A stretch of DNA of 64,000 nucleotides from Hemerocallis citrina (lineage: Eukaryota > Streptophyta > Magnoliopsida > Asparagales > Asphodelaceae), in assembly GCA_017893485.1 (NCBI GenBank), contig JACEHZ010000374.1, positions 271,001-335,000 of the forward strand, given 5' to 3'. Below are positions 1-10,624 of the stretch, piece by piece. The position numbers and the translations under genes were made by a program. Below the pieces are notes generated by a model. It was not told where the DNA came from. It saw nothing but the letters and a program-made list of their open reading frames with translations, and did not search any database. Numbering within the stretch: the stretch's first letter is position 1; every line of letters begins with the position of its first letter.

Positions 1-610
1 GAAAAATTGAGTTATGGTAATTTTGCTGCACATGTGTTACGCACATGTATTTTATGCCATTACGGGTAATATCCGTAAAGTACTTTAATATAAATGTCCT
101 ACGTATTTCTGCATTCCAATTATTTATATATTTTCTGTCTCCTCAAAATTTATTTTTATTCTATTCTAAGCCAACTTAAACAATTATTTTAATCTTTGTA
201 TTTTTACGTGCATTGCACGCGCTTTAAATGAACGTATTGATTACGTATATTTCACTATTACGTGTAATATCCGTAACATTATTAATATTATTTTAATATT
301 TTTATTTTGCACGTACTTTGTACGTAATTTTGTGCATGTGTCGATTAATGAAATTCTCTTGAGTCATGAAAATTTTTCTCTCATTTTACAAGTCACAAAT
401 GTGTGGTTTATTTTTCGACTAGATTTAAATATATATTTTGTAACTCAGTAAAACTACTAGATTTGCCCATGGGCACGTGCCTACGGTACGTCTTCAGAAT
501 GATACAGTATATGAAAAGCCTTGTAAATAGTAAATCAATAATTATGTAGCTCAAGTTTGAATAGTATGACAATAATTAGTTGTAAATAAAAGTTCATGTT
601 TCCATAAGTG

Positions 611-717
<107 letters not shown>

Positions 718-1168
718 AAATAATAAAGGAGTTTTTTTTGGGGATTTGAATTTAAGTTTTGGGGGGAAACTTTTGGAAGGATAAATGTGTTTTGTGAGGT
801 TAGATCTGGGCCTTTGATTTTGGGGGGATTGAAGGAGAGCCACTTGATAGCTTTCTTTGTGTTTTAAATATAGATTATAAATAAAGCCCCTATTTATTAG
901 GTGTGCATTCAACGTGCATGACCTCTCATTTAAAATTTAGATAAATTAGTACACTTTACAATGTGTAACATACACACCTAATTTAATTAAAAACTAATAT
1001 TGAAATTGTATGAAGAAGTGTGCACACACATAATGTACACGTGCACAGGCTCTTCCTTCCTTGTAGTGGCCGGCCAATGTGAGAGAGGGGAGAGTGGATG
1101 AGTTAGTGTGTGAGTGGGGAGCTCTTTTAGGAGGTGGGGAGTTATTATAACCACTCACTATTTTACCC

Positions 1169-1176
1169 TATAAATA
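1169..1176 (+). promoter_or_regulatory. Probable TATA box of the L1-type LTR
   Basis: TATAAATA in the context accctataaataccctc. The related LTRs at 28578 (29122-29129) and 3178 (5984-5991, minus strand) have the same octamer next to a ccct/ccctc stretch. That recurrence argues for a conserved Pol II promoter rather than a chance AT word. Confidence 0.6.
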
Positions 1177-2039
1177 CCCTCTCACTTTAGCCATATAGGG
1201 ACACAAATCAAATCCAAAAAAAAAAAAAAAAAAAAAAGAGAAGAGAAAGAGAGCCAAGGAGTGCTTTTGGGAATACAAGGAGGAGAGGAAGGCTTGCGGA
1301 ATTTTAGAGAAGTTTGGAGCTTTTTGCTAGGAGCCTCTACTACTAGGAATTCTCTTTTTAAGGTGAATGTTCTCATTGTCTTCTAAATTTTTGTAGATTG
1401 TGTTTGCTTAGCCATGATATGTGTAGATGCTAGTTTAATTGGTGTTGATAAGTGTAAGAGTTTTCTAGAATTTTAATTGTGCACTCATAATTATAGTTAG
1501 TATGTGAATGTGTGGGATTTTTCATACCTTTCTAAATGTTTGTAATTGTACATGTTAAAAATTTGTAGATGGATAATGAAATTGGCATATGTGTGTAAAG
1601 TAACATCTCTTGCAAAATTTATTAGTACATGCTTAATTACAATCATGAAGTAGGAAATTGAATTAATAGGAGTTTTATAGAATGCTTACCTAGTGGAGAA
1701 TTTATAAAATAAACTCATGGAATTAAATTTCTCTATTAACAATGTAGTAATGTGAAAACTTCCCAAAAAGTAGTTGTATAGAGAACAACAAATTTTATAG
1801 TAAAGTTGTAGAACTATGAACGAGTCATGCAAGTTGGGTAATAATTTTCTTTATTTTGAGAATAGATTGTTATAGGATTTATTTCAGGCCAATACACTAA
1901 TCTTGAAGGAACTTATTCTCAGAAAATGATAAAATAATAATAATGTGAAGATAATAAGAGATCAAAATTTTAAAGAAATTTAGAAACATAGAGTCGATTT
2001 AGAAGATTCATGATAGTAATATAATCAGTTGTGTAGGCT

Positions 2040-2113
2040 TGATAGCCTGGTCTTAGCGTGTGGGTGTGAGTGCTGTGTACAGGTTGAGCTCCAGTGGGGG
2101 TTTTTCTTTTTTT
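2040..2113 (+). other. tRNA-like (Pol III-like) module a in LTR
   Basis: Contains an A-box-like stretch (tggtcttagcgtg, about 2048) and a B-box-like ggttgagctcc (2083-2093), followed by T-rich sequence (2101-2114). Taken alone this is weak. It is listed because a second, clearer module follows 150 bp later, and because the related inverted LTR also carries two such modules. It could be tRNA-derived, SINE-derived, or a chance B box. Confidence 0.35.
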
Positions 2114-2193
2114 AAAATTCATAGAAATTATCATAACAGTAAGCGAAAACATATAAGGAAATTTAGTTCAGAGTTTTTCACAAACCGTGAGTT

Positions 2194-2292
2194 GGCAAGT
2201 TGGTTGTTGGGTGCACTTTGGGTTGCGGTTTGGGTTTGCTGTGCACCTGGGTTCGATCCTGGTGTACACATAATGTTTTTTTAATATTTTTT
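2194..2292 (+). other. tRNA-like (Pol III-like) module b in LTR
   Basis: A-box-like TGGCAAGTTGG at about 2196 and a good B box GGTTCGATCC near 2231. They are about 35 bp apart, which is tRNA-like spacing. T runs suited to Pol III termination follow (2276-2292). No acceptor stem closes around it, so it is not a working tRNA gene. A tRNA-derived relic or SINE head is the likeliest origin. Confidence 0.45.
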
Positions 2293-4598
2293 TGGGCTTT
2301 TTCATTTTTCTAAAAATTGGAGAAAATTGTAGAAATATTTTAGAATATTATTAGAACATTTGGAAATATTTCTACACTATTTTTAAAATGTATTTTGGAG
2401 ATTTAAAAGTTACATTAGACAACGTACTAGATAAATCTAGTTTCCAGTCTAAATTCAAGGCTATTTGTTTATGTTAAAAATGAGTATAAAATTTGGGAGT
2501 GGAATATAAATATAGAACCTAGCTTTGGAAAATTTCATTGGGATTAAATTATTGAAAGAAGTAAATGATTAAGATATTTGGTGGTAAGAAAAAAGCATGG
2601 GTAAGACACTAAAATACGAAGAAATTTTATATTTAGGTTTATTATAAGAAGCTTACGACACGTAAGGAAGTAAATTTGAAATTGACAATTCAAATTGAAT
2701 GTATGAACAAATCAAATGAATTATGAATAAGGAATTGTGTAATTGAGGTTACGGTAACCTATATGATCTCAGTTTGAGATGTTGGAATCTAGAGGCTAAG
2801 CGAGACCCGTAGAAATCGGCAAATTATGATAAATAAAATTTGAGAAGTAGCTAGTGTGGGCTAACATTTCTCCGTGTGTTGATTTAAGTCCGGTAGGGTA
2901 AACTAGCTCTAGGTTGTGATGATTATAATTGAACCTAAGGACATGTACTAAGGGGAGATGTGATAAAGTCTGGGCAAACATGAGTATGGGGGCCTCATAT
3001 GATTCGCAGTGGGAGATTATCTCAAGAATTATCGGGGTGTGAGGCATGATGTACAAAATCACTCGCGGCGTGGGATCTATCTTCAGAATTATCAGGATCG
3101 AGGTGACGCTCATGGGATATTTGGGTGATGAGGTATCATATGACTTGCGGTGTGGATTTTGTCTCCAGAATTATCTGTGTAACACCCCGAATTCCAAATA
3201 AGACTGAATTCGATGTTCCACAGGATATTTACACTTATCTTCGTACAATTTTACAAGGAATTAAAATATTTTATTTCAACAATGATTACATTTTACACAG
3301 CGGAAGAAAGTTACAATATTATACATGAATTGAATAATAACTTGAACATTTCTTTAAGCAGCAATCATCTTTTATTCTTGTCAACCACTTTGTCCTACAT
3401 AAAAACTGTGGGTACGTCAGTTGCATACAACTGATGCTAGGATATAATACATCAATTTCTCTTACTTATAAAGCACATACTTGTCACAAACAAAGCTAAG
3501 GGGGAATATCCTATTGATGTCGTGTGTGAATGTGCACTTAGTCCTTAATGCAATTATTATTATTACATGACACTAATGCGCACTTGTTCGGATTCTATGC
3601 ATCCAATACTACATAGGTCCGAGGGCAAGTCCTTAATCGTTCTTCATCTTGTAGGGTTGATTCCCTCGCCATGACCTACTCTACTACAGTAACTAGGGTA
3701 AGTATCCTAGGTGTTCTATGAGTTACGAACCCATATCCAGACATCTTGGAGAGAATCCCACGCATTGACACATGACGCATCATGCAGGCATCCTGTGGTC
3801 AATTCACCTCCGCCATGGACAATGGCACCACCCATAGTCACCAAACACCCCACAAGCGTCGCCACCGGTACGATATCCTGGAGTAGTATCCACGCCTTAA
3901 TCATGACGCCTCATGAGGACATCCTGTGAACACTCTCACACCGCAAAATTCAATGGCCCTCATACTTATATTTTTCTCTTACTTTCGTCATATCTCTACT
4001 ATGTATCTAATCCTTAGATAATTGAATCATGAATAAAAATCAATACTCTAGAATTAGTGTTACCTCTACATCGGTCTTAAATATCAATCATTAACTATGA
4101 CCGAAAACTTGGTCTTTATTTATCACAATTCTCTTTTCAAAATTCCATTATTGCCAACGTAGGGACTTAGCTAAAACTCTAATCTCAATTCTCTTTCATG
4201 CACTTCAAAATGAGAGTATACATATTCATAAATTTCACATTTCATCATGTTTCTTTTAATTTATTTTCCATGCACAACTTGCGTAATCTTAAACAATCTT
4301 ACATCAAATTTTACTTAATAATTTATAAATCAAATTCTCATCTTTGAACTCTTCTTAATTTTCTCTATGTTCAACAAATTATTTTTTTCATCATAAAATA
4401 ACAAAAGAATCATATCCAACAATTTTATTAATTCTTATTCTCAAAAATTCACTTCTAATTCAAATTATAATGGTCCAAATATTTAGAAAATTATTTTTGT
4501 GAAGTCTATGAAATTTTAGAGAATTTTCTAACATTTTTCTTAATTTTTTAAAAGCATTAAAACCCTTAGAAAAATCAAAATATATTAAAAAAATATCA

Positions 4599-4692
4599 AA
4601 ACAAAAAAAATTGGCCAGAGGCCGGTTTCGAACCACGCACAGAGGCCCCCCACGGGTGAACAATAACGTCACCAAACCGCACTCAATAACCC
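4599..4692 (-). other. tRNA-like module b in inverted solo LTR
   Basis: Reading the minus strand, a B-box-like GTGGTTCGAAACCGG (4636-4622) is followed by a T run (plus-strand A run 4603-4610). An A-box-like TTGAGTGCGG lies upstream near 4680. Layout and position relative to the LTR ends resemble the module at 2194-2292. Confidence 0.45.
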
Positions 4693-4767
4693 AAAAGGCC
4701 AAGGAGGCTAGCTGTCTAGTAGAGGAATTAAAATATACTTGGGTTTTGGAATAAAAATCACATTAGG

Positions 4768-4860
4768 AAAAAAATGAAGTCTCTACCGAGACTCGAACTC
4801 GATGTATCAGCTCCGCTGAGCTACAGTAACAGTCTTAAAGCGCACCCACTGACTAGTAGG
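4768..4860 (-). other. tRNA-like module a in inverted solo LTR
   Basis: On the minus strand: A box TAGCTCAGCGG (4823-4813), B box AGTTCGAGTCTC (around 4798-4787), then a T run (plus-strand A run 4768-4774). A- and B-box matches are both strong, but their spacing is short, about 24 bp. It may be a shrunken tRNA-derived element. Confidence 0.5.
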
Positions 4861-5983
4861 TCTGAGTGACTAACCCGTAAGGAAATTCTCATAAAACATT
4901 TTTGAGTCTGACTGTGCTGTTTCTAGCTCTTTTAGAAAAATTCGATATTTCTCATTCAAATTGCACTCATAAAATATAGGTTTTTCCTGAGTATAATTTC
5001 TTGAAGAAGACAATAGCTTGTATTTTCATAATTCTTATAGAACTCATTTTTTTTAACATCAGAACTATTTCTCCCTTAGTTAATTTAAACAATGGATCAA
5101 AATAGACTCATTTCGACAAAAACAAATATTTTTTTTTATAAGAATCTTTTTATCACCAATTTTCCCTTTATTCATAATGGGTTCAATACAAGTTTTCTTA
5201 TCTTTCATTCCTTACCAAAAATTTAACTCTTCAATTTAGTCCTATTTTCCAAACTAAATACTTAGACAATATGAATTATAAATCGAGTGACTACAACACT
5301 ACTTGCATGTGGCACATAAACACACTTTTTTTTGCCACAATTTGATCAATTTAATATTCCATTACTTTACATTCTATACTTTATCCATAAGCACATTTCT
5401 TACATATTGTATCTTTCAATTCATGCATAAACAAGTTTCACAAAAATCATAATCTATCCATTTTAGCATGCGAACAAACTACCAAGCCATTATAACACAT
5501 ACTCATTCACACAATCTAATTTATTCTACTAACTTTACATGTAGATTAGTTGGTGTTCTTTTCTTCGTAATCTCCTTAAACACATGTATGGCAATCTTTC
5601 CTACTCAATTTTAACATGATCACAATTTCAATCCCTAGCATGGTAACTAAAGTAGAAGCTTGAGAAATCACCCACATTTTTGAAGAAAAACAAATAGAAA
5701 TCTCCTAGAAATATCTTTGAACACACGAACGGTTCCTTCTCCTCCTAGATTGTGCCACCAAAGCACCCTAAAGCACCTTCTCCTCCTAGCTTGATGGAAC
5801 CCGATCACTTCTTCTCCTCCTTGGTGAATAGCCAGCTTCCAATGGTGCAAGAACAATCAACAAAATACCACTCAATCTTTTTACTCACAATCTCTCTATC
5901 TTTTCTCACAACTTGTTTCTTTCTTTCTTTCTTTTTCTTTTACCAATTTTTTTCAAGTGTATTGCATGAAGAGAATGAGAGGG

Positions 5984-5991
5984 TATTTATA
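5984..5991 (-). promoter_or_regulatory. Probable TATA box of solo LTR 3178-6541
   Basis: Plus-strand tatttata, read TATAAATA on the minus strand and followed by ccctctc. Same word and context as the boxes at 1169 and 29122. Confidence 0.6.
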
Positions 5992-6546
5992 CATTTTTCA
6001 AAGTGAAATGGAGGCCAAGATGAACTAAATGGTTGTAGATTAGGGGCTAGGATAAACTAGGGAGTTAGAATAACTACCCATGAACTCAAAACCACCCCTC
6101 CACTACACCAACACTCCCACTCTCTCTTGATCCCATCCAGCCTACCCTCATGCCCACTCAAGACATGTGCTAGTGCAATGCACGTATCACACAATACACC
6201 CCTAGTTACTAGTTGTACTTGTTCATTTAACTAATTGGTTACAAAACTAGTCTATCCTACAAGTTGTGCTATTTAAAAGAGAATTAAATTAGTGGGCTCA
6301 ATCTAATGGGCTAAAAGACTATGGGCTTCTACTTAAAAATAATTAAATTAATTAGTGTGGGTTAGAGTTAAAAAATTAGGCCTAGTGTTTAAATAGGCTT
6401 TTAGATTAAAAAGAGAAGAATTATCATGCTATGAAAATAAATAATTTTTCTAGGGTAAAATGCACATAAATTTGCACGTGCAAAACACGTGAAATTCAAC
6501 AAACTCTTATTTAATTATAATTGAAAATTCAGTATGTTACAATCGG

Positions 6547-7108
6547 GGTGTGAGGCGTGACGTCCGAAAATCACTCGCGGTGGGAGAACGACTCTCAAGA
6601 ATTATCGGGGTTATAGCTCGCGGTGTGGGTTTCGTATCCAGAATTATCGGGGTTACGTCTCGCGATAGGAGAACGATTCTGAAGAATTATCGGGGCGGTA
6701 CTAGATACTCACAGGATATCTAAATCTTACATTAGTTACTGTAGTAGGATTTCATAATGAGGGATTTAACCCTATAATGAGTAGTACGATAAGGGCTTGC
6801 CCTTGGACCTATGTAGTATGGGTCGCATAGAATCCAAAAAAGTATGCATTAGTGTCATCGTAAGTAGAAAATGGCTGCATTAGGCATTAAGTTCATATCA
6901 TACACTGACATAATTAGGATAGTCACTTTTATGTTTTCTCCATTTAAGTTTGTGATTGTTAAGATGGTGAAATTGTTGTATTATTGCTTTGCATCAATTG
7001 TATGCAACTGACGTGTCCATAGTTTCCTAGTTGCATGATTGAATTTGGCATGGACTTGAAGTCACTGTGAGGGATGCCATAAGATTGAAGAGCTTACATT
7101 ATCACTAT
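6547..7108 (+). mobile_element. L1-type LTR, right part, cut at 7108
   Basis: Continues the LTR interrupted at 3177. It carries more ~65-bp units with cagaattatcgggg, then gggcttgcccttggacctatgtagtatggg (homologous to 31195-31226). The expected LTR terminus (..ggtgttaca) is never reached. Sequence stops at the Athila LTR start at 7109 and does not resume after 16893. Confidence 0.7.
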
Positions 7109-7731
7109 TGTGCAATCTAGTTACCTAAATAAATAGATAAACTAGACACAAATTAAAAACCTCGCAAGTGTACGAATCGTTTATAGAAGCGTAGCAATAG
7201 CAAGGGTCGATCCCACAGAGATTGTAGAAATTAACTTACTAATCAATAGAAAATGTGAGAATGATAAAGAGTTGTTCTAAAGGTCTAAAAGAAATGAAAA
7301 GATTAAGATATACTGAATCACAAATATTTATTAAGTAGTTGGGTTTAGATCTCCACCAATAGTCAATAATGCTAGGTTACCTTCTGAACTTCTTCTTATT
7401 ACTCATGTTTGTTCTCTTCAAGGGCATGGTATCTACTCCTTAAAGTAATGTTTCCCTAAGCCAAGAATTAGGCATGGTATCTACTCTAATTCGTTTCTTT
7501 CATTAAGTATTTAGCATGGTATCTACTAAGTTGCACTTAAAGAAAACATAAGAACAGTGGAAACGAACAAACACTCAAGGTTCTAGAAATTGGTATCAGA
7601 TCTAGATCTCTTAAGTTAATTAAACCAAGAACCCCTAAGGATTCCCTTGTTACAAGTTATGAACACGAGATACGGGTCGTCTCAATATGCTCATATAACA
7701 GATTCAGATAGATGGTAATGCAAACTTGATA

Positions 7732-7796
7732 TTCTCAAGTTCTGTATGTCAGTCGACTGGCTGTCACCTCAGTCGACTGCTCTCAGAACTTGAGAA
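7732..7796. repeat. Hairpin enclosing two CAGTCGACTG palindromes
   Basis: Perfect 13-bp inverted repeat (TTCTCAAGTTCTG at 7732-7744, complement at 7784-7796) enclosing CAGTCGACTG at 7750-7759 and 7770-7779, exactly 20 bp apart. Duplicated in the other LTR at 15899-15963. A diverged pair of the same form follows at 8020-8048 (gactcggctg / cagtcgatcg). Confidence 0.9.
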
Positions 7797-8191
7797 CAAG
7801 TTTGATTATCATCAATCTATACCAATTCAATCAGATTCAATCAATAAGTAAAGTAGAAGGATTCAGAAGAATATAGCACTACATAACTACGGCTTCAATC
7901 TACCCAACAATGAAATTAGTTCCACATAATAATACTTTTATTGATCAACAAGTTCGAATACATGGTTAACATAAAAGAATTAGAAAGAGAAGGAATAAAC
8001 TGATGTAGTTCGGCTAGATGACTCGGCTGGCTGTCACACAGTCGATCGGCCGTTCCTTTCCTTATGCTTGATCTCCTCTCTCCTTCTTCAATGCTGATAC
8101 CGTACTGCTCTTCACTTGATGATTCAGGAAGTTGTGTGATTTTGTGATTCGGGAGCCTCCGCGTATCTCCAGAATAATGCTTCTTGGTTGG

Positions 8192-8199
8192 TATTTATA
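8192..8199 (-). promoter_or_regulatory. Probable TATA box, Athila-type 3' LTR
   Basis: Plus tatttata, read TATAAATA on the minus strand, in the context ggtatttatagaacac. The copy in the 5' LTR is 16359-16366. Confidence 0.6.
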
Positions 8200-8388
8200 G
8201 AACACGGCTAGAGAATTAGGGTTTGCACTCTTCTTTTTATAGAAAAGTCCTTTTCTTCTATTTATTTCCTCCCTTGTTGCTCTGCGTGTTATTTCTTTCT
8301 CTTTTCTTCTATTCTTCCTTTTCTGTTCTGATTTGGATTAGATTTGGACGAATCTTCAAATATCTTATCTTTCAACTCTGCCGCCTAC

Positions 8389-8550
8389 CAGTCGACTTGT
8401 CAGCGAACCAGTCGACTGTGCCGAGACTTCTGAAGATTTCATAATTGATCATACAAGTCGACTGTGCTTTGAAATAAGTCGACTGCAACGAGCGGCTGTG
8501 GAAAATCAACTTCTCTGTCCAGCCGACTGCTGTGGGGAACCAGTCGACCG
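8389..8550. repeat. Three paired-palindrome units in U3 of Athila-type LTR
   Basis: Pairs at 8389/8409 (20 bp apart), 8455/8476 (21) and 8520/8541 (21), all variants of CAGTCGACTG. Units start 66 and 65 bp apart. On the minus strand they lie upstream of the TATA box. The 5' LTR copy spans 16556-16717. There, one palindrome (16556) has mutated to tagttgactt and another (16687) reads as the exact consensus. Confidence 0.9.
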
Positions 8551-8727
8551 ATGATCTGCAGTTTTCTGTGTATCATCCTTAAAATCTTGAATCTGCTTCG
8601 TTTCTCCGTTTTAGGCTGTTCCCTATGGAAAAGAGAAAATAAGAGTTAAATACCACATATAGAGCTTTTAAATGTCTAATTGCATTAAGATTATTGCTCC
8701 TAAATGTGGATAATATTGTGTTCATCA

Positions 8728-8743
8728 AATATCCCCAAACTTA
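8728..8743 (-). other. Polypurine tract, Athila-type
   Basis: On the minus strand AGTTTGGGGATATT directly abuts the 3' LTR (TGATGAACAC). This is the plus-strand priming site expected for this lineage. Confidence 0.85.
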
Positions 8744-9703
8744 GATTTTACTTGTCCTCAAGCAAAAAGTGAACTTATGATCAAGGGGAAAATAATAGTA
8801 CTCTCAACCAAGAATTTTTTATTATGTGAGCATCAGCATATTAAACTATAAACAATTTCAGATAAAGTAAAATTAAACATACCCACTTTCTCTAGTGCAA
8901 TTGTTTAGTCATAATCCCCAAACCCAATCATATTTGTCATGCAATTAATTTTAATTATAGTATGTAACAACTCCATCTGTGATTATCCCTTTTCTCCACT
9001 ACAAACCGAGTAGCAAACTAGAGTTTTTTTTTTTTTTTTTTAAGTCTCTTCTCTAAAGTTGTCACTTGCCTTTTTACACGAATGCAAAACATTTGTGATG
9101 AATCCACCCGGTTACTCAGCAAGTCACAAACTTTAAAGTGCTTTGCATACTCATATTTCAAGTTGCAGTTTGATGTTAAGGTAAACATTGGTGATGAATA
9201 CCCCTAGTTACTAAGCACCCAAAACATTGGAGTAGATTGACTTTATTCAAATATATATATATATATTTTATCACTCTATTTACTTAAACTCAATTTAGGA
9301 CTAGATCTAAAGGGAATAATCACCAGAAAAAGTATCACATTTGTTGATTATGTATAATCGCATGACTCATATAATTTTGTAAGGCATTATGAAACTTAAC
9401 AATCCTAAAGTAAATAAGTATCCTTACTATTACTTTATAAGAAATTGTTTATCCTAAAAAAAAATTTCAAAAGACTCCAAATATAACTAACTAATACCCC
9501 CAAACTTAGATGGAACATTGTCCTCAATGTTCGCGCAAAGCTTAAAATATAGGCATGTGTTACCATCTAGTAAGAAGGAGAGACTAAAAATAAAAAGATG
9601 AATAACGAAAAGAAAATGAAAGGAAAGTGTAAATACTCCCCTGAAAATTGGGTTGCCTCCCAATAAGCGCTGTGTTTTCTGTCTTCAGCTAGACTTGATG
9701 AGG
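8744..9703 (-). other. 3' untranslated region of Athila-type element
   Basis: About 960 bp between the integrase stop and the PPT. No ORF of note. It contains a 20-base T run (9027-9046), a short TA run (9251-9264) and ccaaacttagatgg near 9501, a second PPT-like word. It aligns with 59493-60235, the UTR of the other Athila-like element, including ggtgatgaatacccctagttactaagca. Athila elements often carry an env-like ORF here; this one does not. Confidence 0.8.
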
Positions 9704-10624
9704 TCATGCCATGTATTGAATGGTTTGAAGATTCACATCTTTCTCTTGCAGTTCTACGCTCATCTCTATGTATGGCTTCGCTCTATGCCCGTTCACCTTA
9801 AATGTTTGATTCTTCTCTTTGCTATGAACCTCCAATGCACCATGTGGAAAGACTCTTGTGACAATGTATGGCCCATACCATCTTGACATGAGCTTGCCTG
9901 GAAAAAGTCTTAATCTTGAGTTGTATATCAGTACCTTCTGTCCTTCATAAAACTCCTTCCTTGCTAGCTGTTTGTCATGGTACAACTTGGTCCTTTCTTT
10001 GTACAATTTTGCATTTTCATATGCGTCGTGCCTCAACTCTTCAAGCTCATTTAGTTGCAATCTTCTTTTGTCACCTGCTTGTTTCATATCAAAATTGAAC
10101 CTTTTAATGGCCCAATAAGCTTTGTGTTCCAACTCCACTGGTAGATGACATGCTTTTCCAAAAACCAAACGGTATGGTGACATGCCGATGGGTGTTTTGT
10201 AAGCTGTTCGGTAGGCCCATAATGCATCATTCAAGCGCAGCGACCAATCCTTCCTCCTTGTGTTGACTGTCTTTTCCAAAATGCTCTTGATTTCTCTGTT
10301 GCTAATCTCCACCTGCCCACTAGTTTGAGGGTGATATGGGGTGCCCACTCTATGTGTGATACCATATTTCTTCATCAAAGAAGCAAATGGAAAGTTATTG
10401 AAGTGGCTCCCTCCATCACTAATTATTGCCCGTGGTGTACCAAACCTAGTGAAAATGTTCTCCTGCAAAAACTTAACAACAACTTTGTGATCATTAGTTT
10501 TTGAGGGGACAGCCTCGACCCATTTAGACACATAATCCACACCCACAAGAATATATAAATAACCAAATGAGTTAGGAAAGGGACCCATGAAGTCGATTCC
10601 CCAAACGTCAAAAAGCTCGATTAC
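9704..10624 (-). pseudogene. Athila-type integrase, downstream of a premature stop
   Basis: Core and C-terminal part of an integrase, which joins retroelement cDNA ends to target DNA. From the first Met (10588) 294 codons are open. The second catalytic Asp is in IISDGGSHF (residue 58) and the Glu in GQVEISNRE (94). The first catalytic Asp (GIDFMGPF) lies just before that Met, in the same frame. The HHCC zinc domain lies upstream, in the previous open segment. A single in-frame TAA at 10625-10627 separates the two; the frame is otherwise continuous, so this is one pol gene with a stop. The C-terminal segment ([23 protein letters not shown]) is well kept. Confidence 0.93.

Larger units (their letters stand above)
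3178..6541 (-). mobile_element. Solo LTR, minus orientation, near-perfect 5-bp TSD
   Basis: Begins TGTAACACCCC and ends ATGTTACA, with TSD atctg (3173-3177) and atcgg (6542-6546), one mismatch. The flanks rejoin to agaattatcggggtgtgagg, which occurs uninterrupted at 3025-3044. Its left 150 bp, reverse-complemented, align with the right end of 28578-31680 (shared ttccacagga and cgtacaattttacaag), so the two are one family in opposite orientation. At about 3.36 kb there is no primer site, no polypurine tract and no gag-pol reading, so a solo LTR is the simplest reading. Confidence 0.85.
7109..8727 (-). repeat. Athila-type 3' LTR
   Basis: 1619 bp. Minus-strand ends are TGATGAACAC... and ...GATTGCACA. 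It pairs with 15276-16893 at a constant offset of 8167. It carries the hairpin at 7732-7796 and three paired-palindrome units at 8389-8550. Differences from the other copy by eye are C/T or G/A only. Confidence 0.95.

Noticed and set aside
3711..3929. 72-codon plus-strand ORF and its minus-strand partner
   Set aside because: Lies within a solo LTR; the homologous part of 28578-31680 does not keep the frame.
8744..9703. Search for an Athila env-like ORF
   Set aside because: No frame of adequate length or membrane-segment pattern; the region aligns as UTR with 59493-60235.
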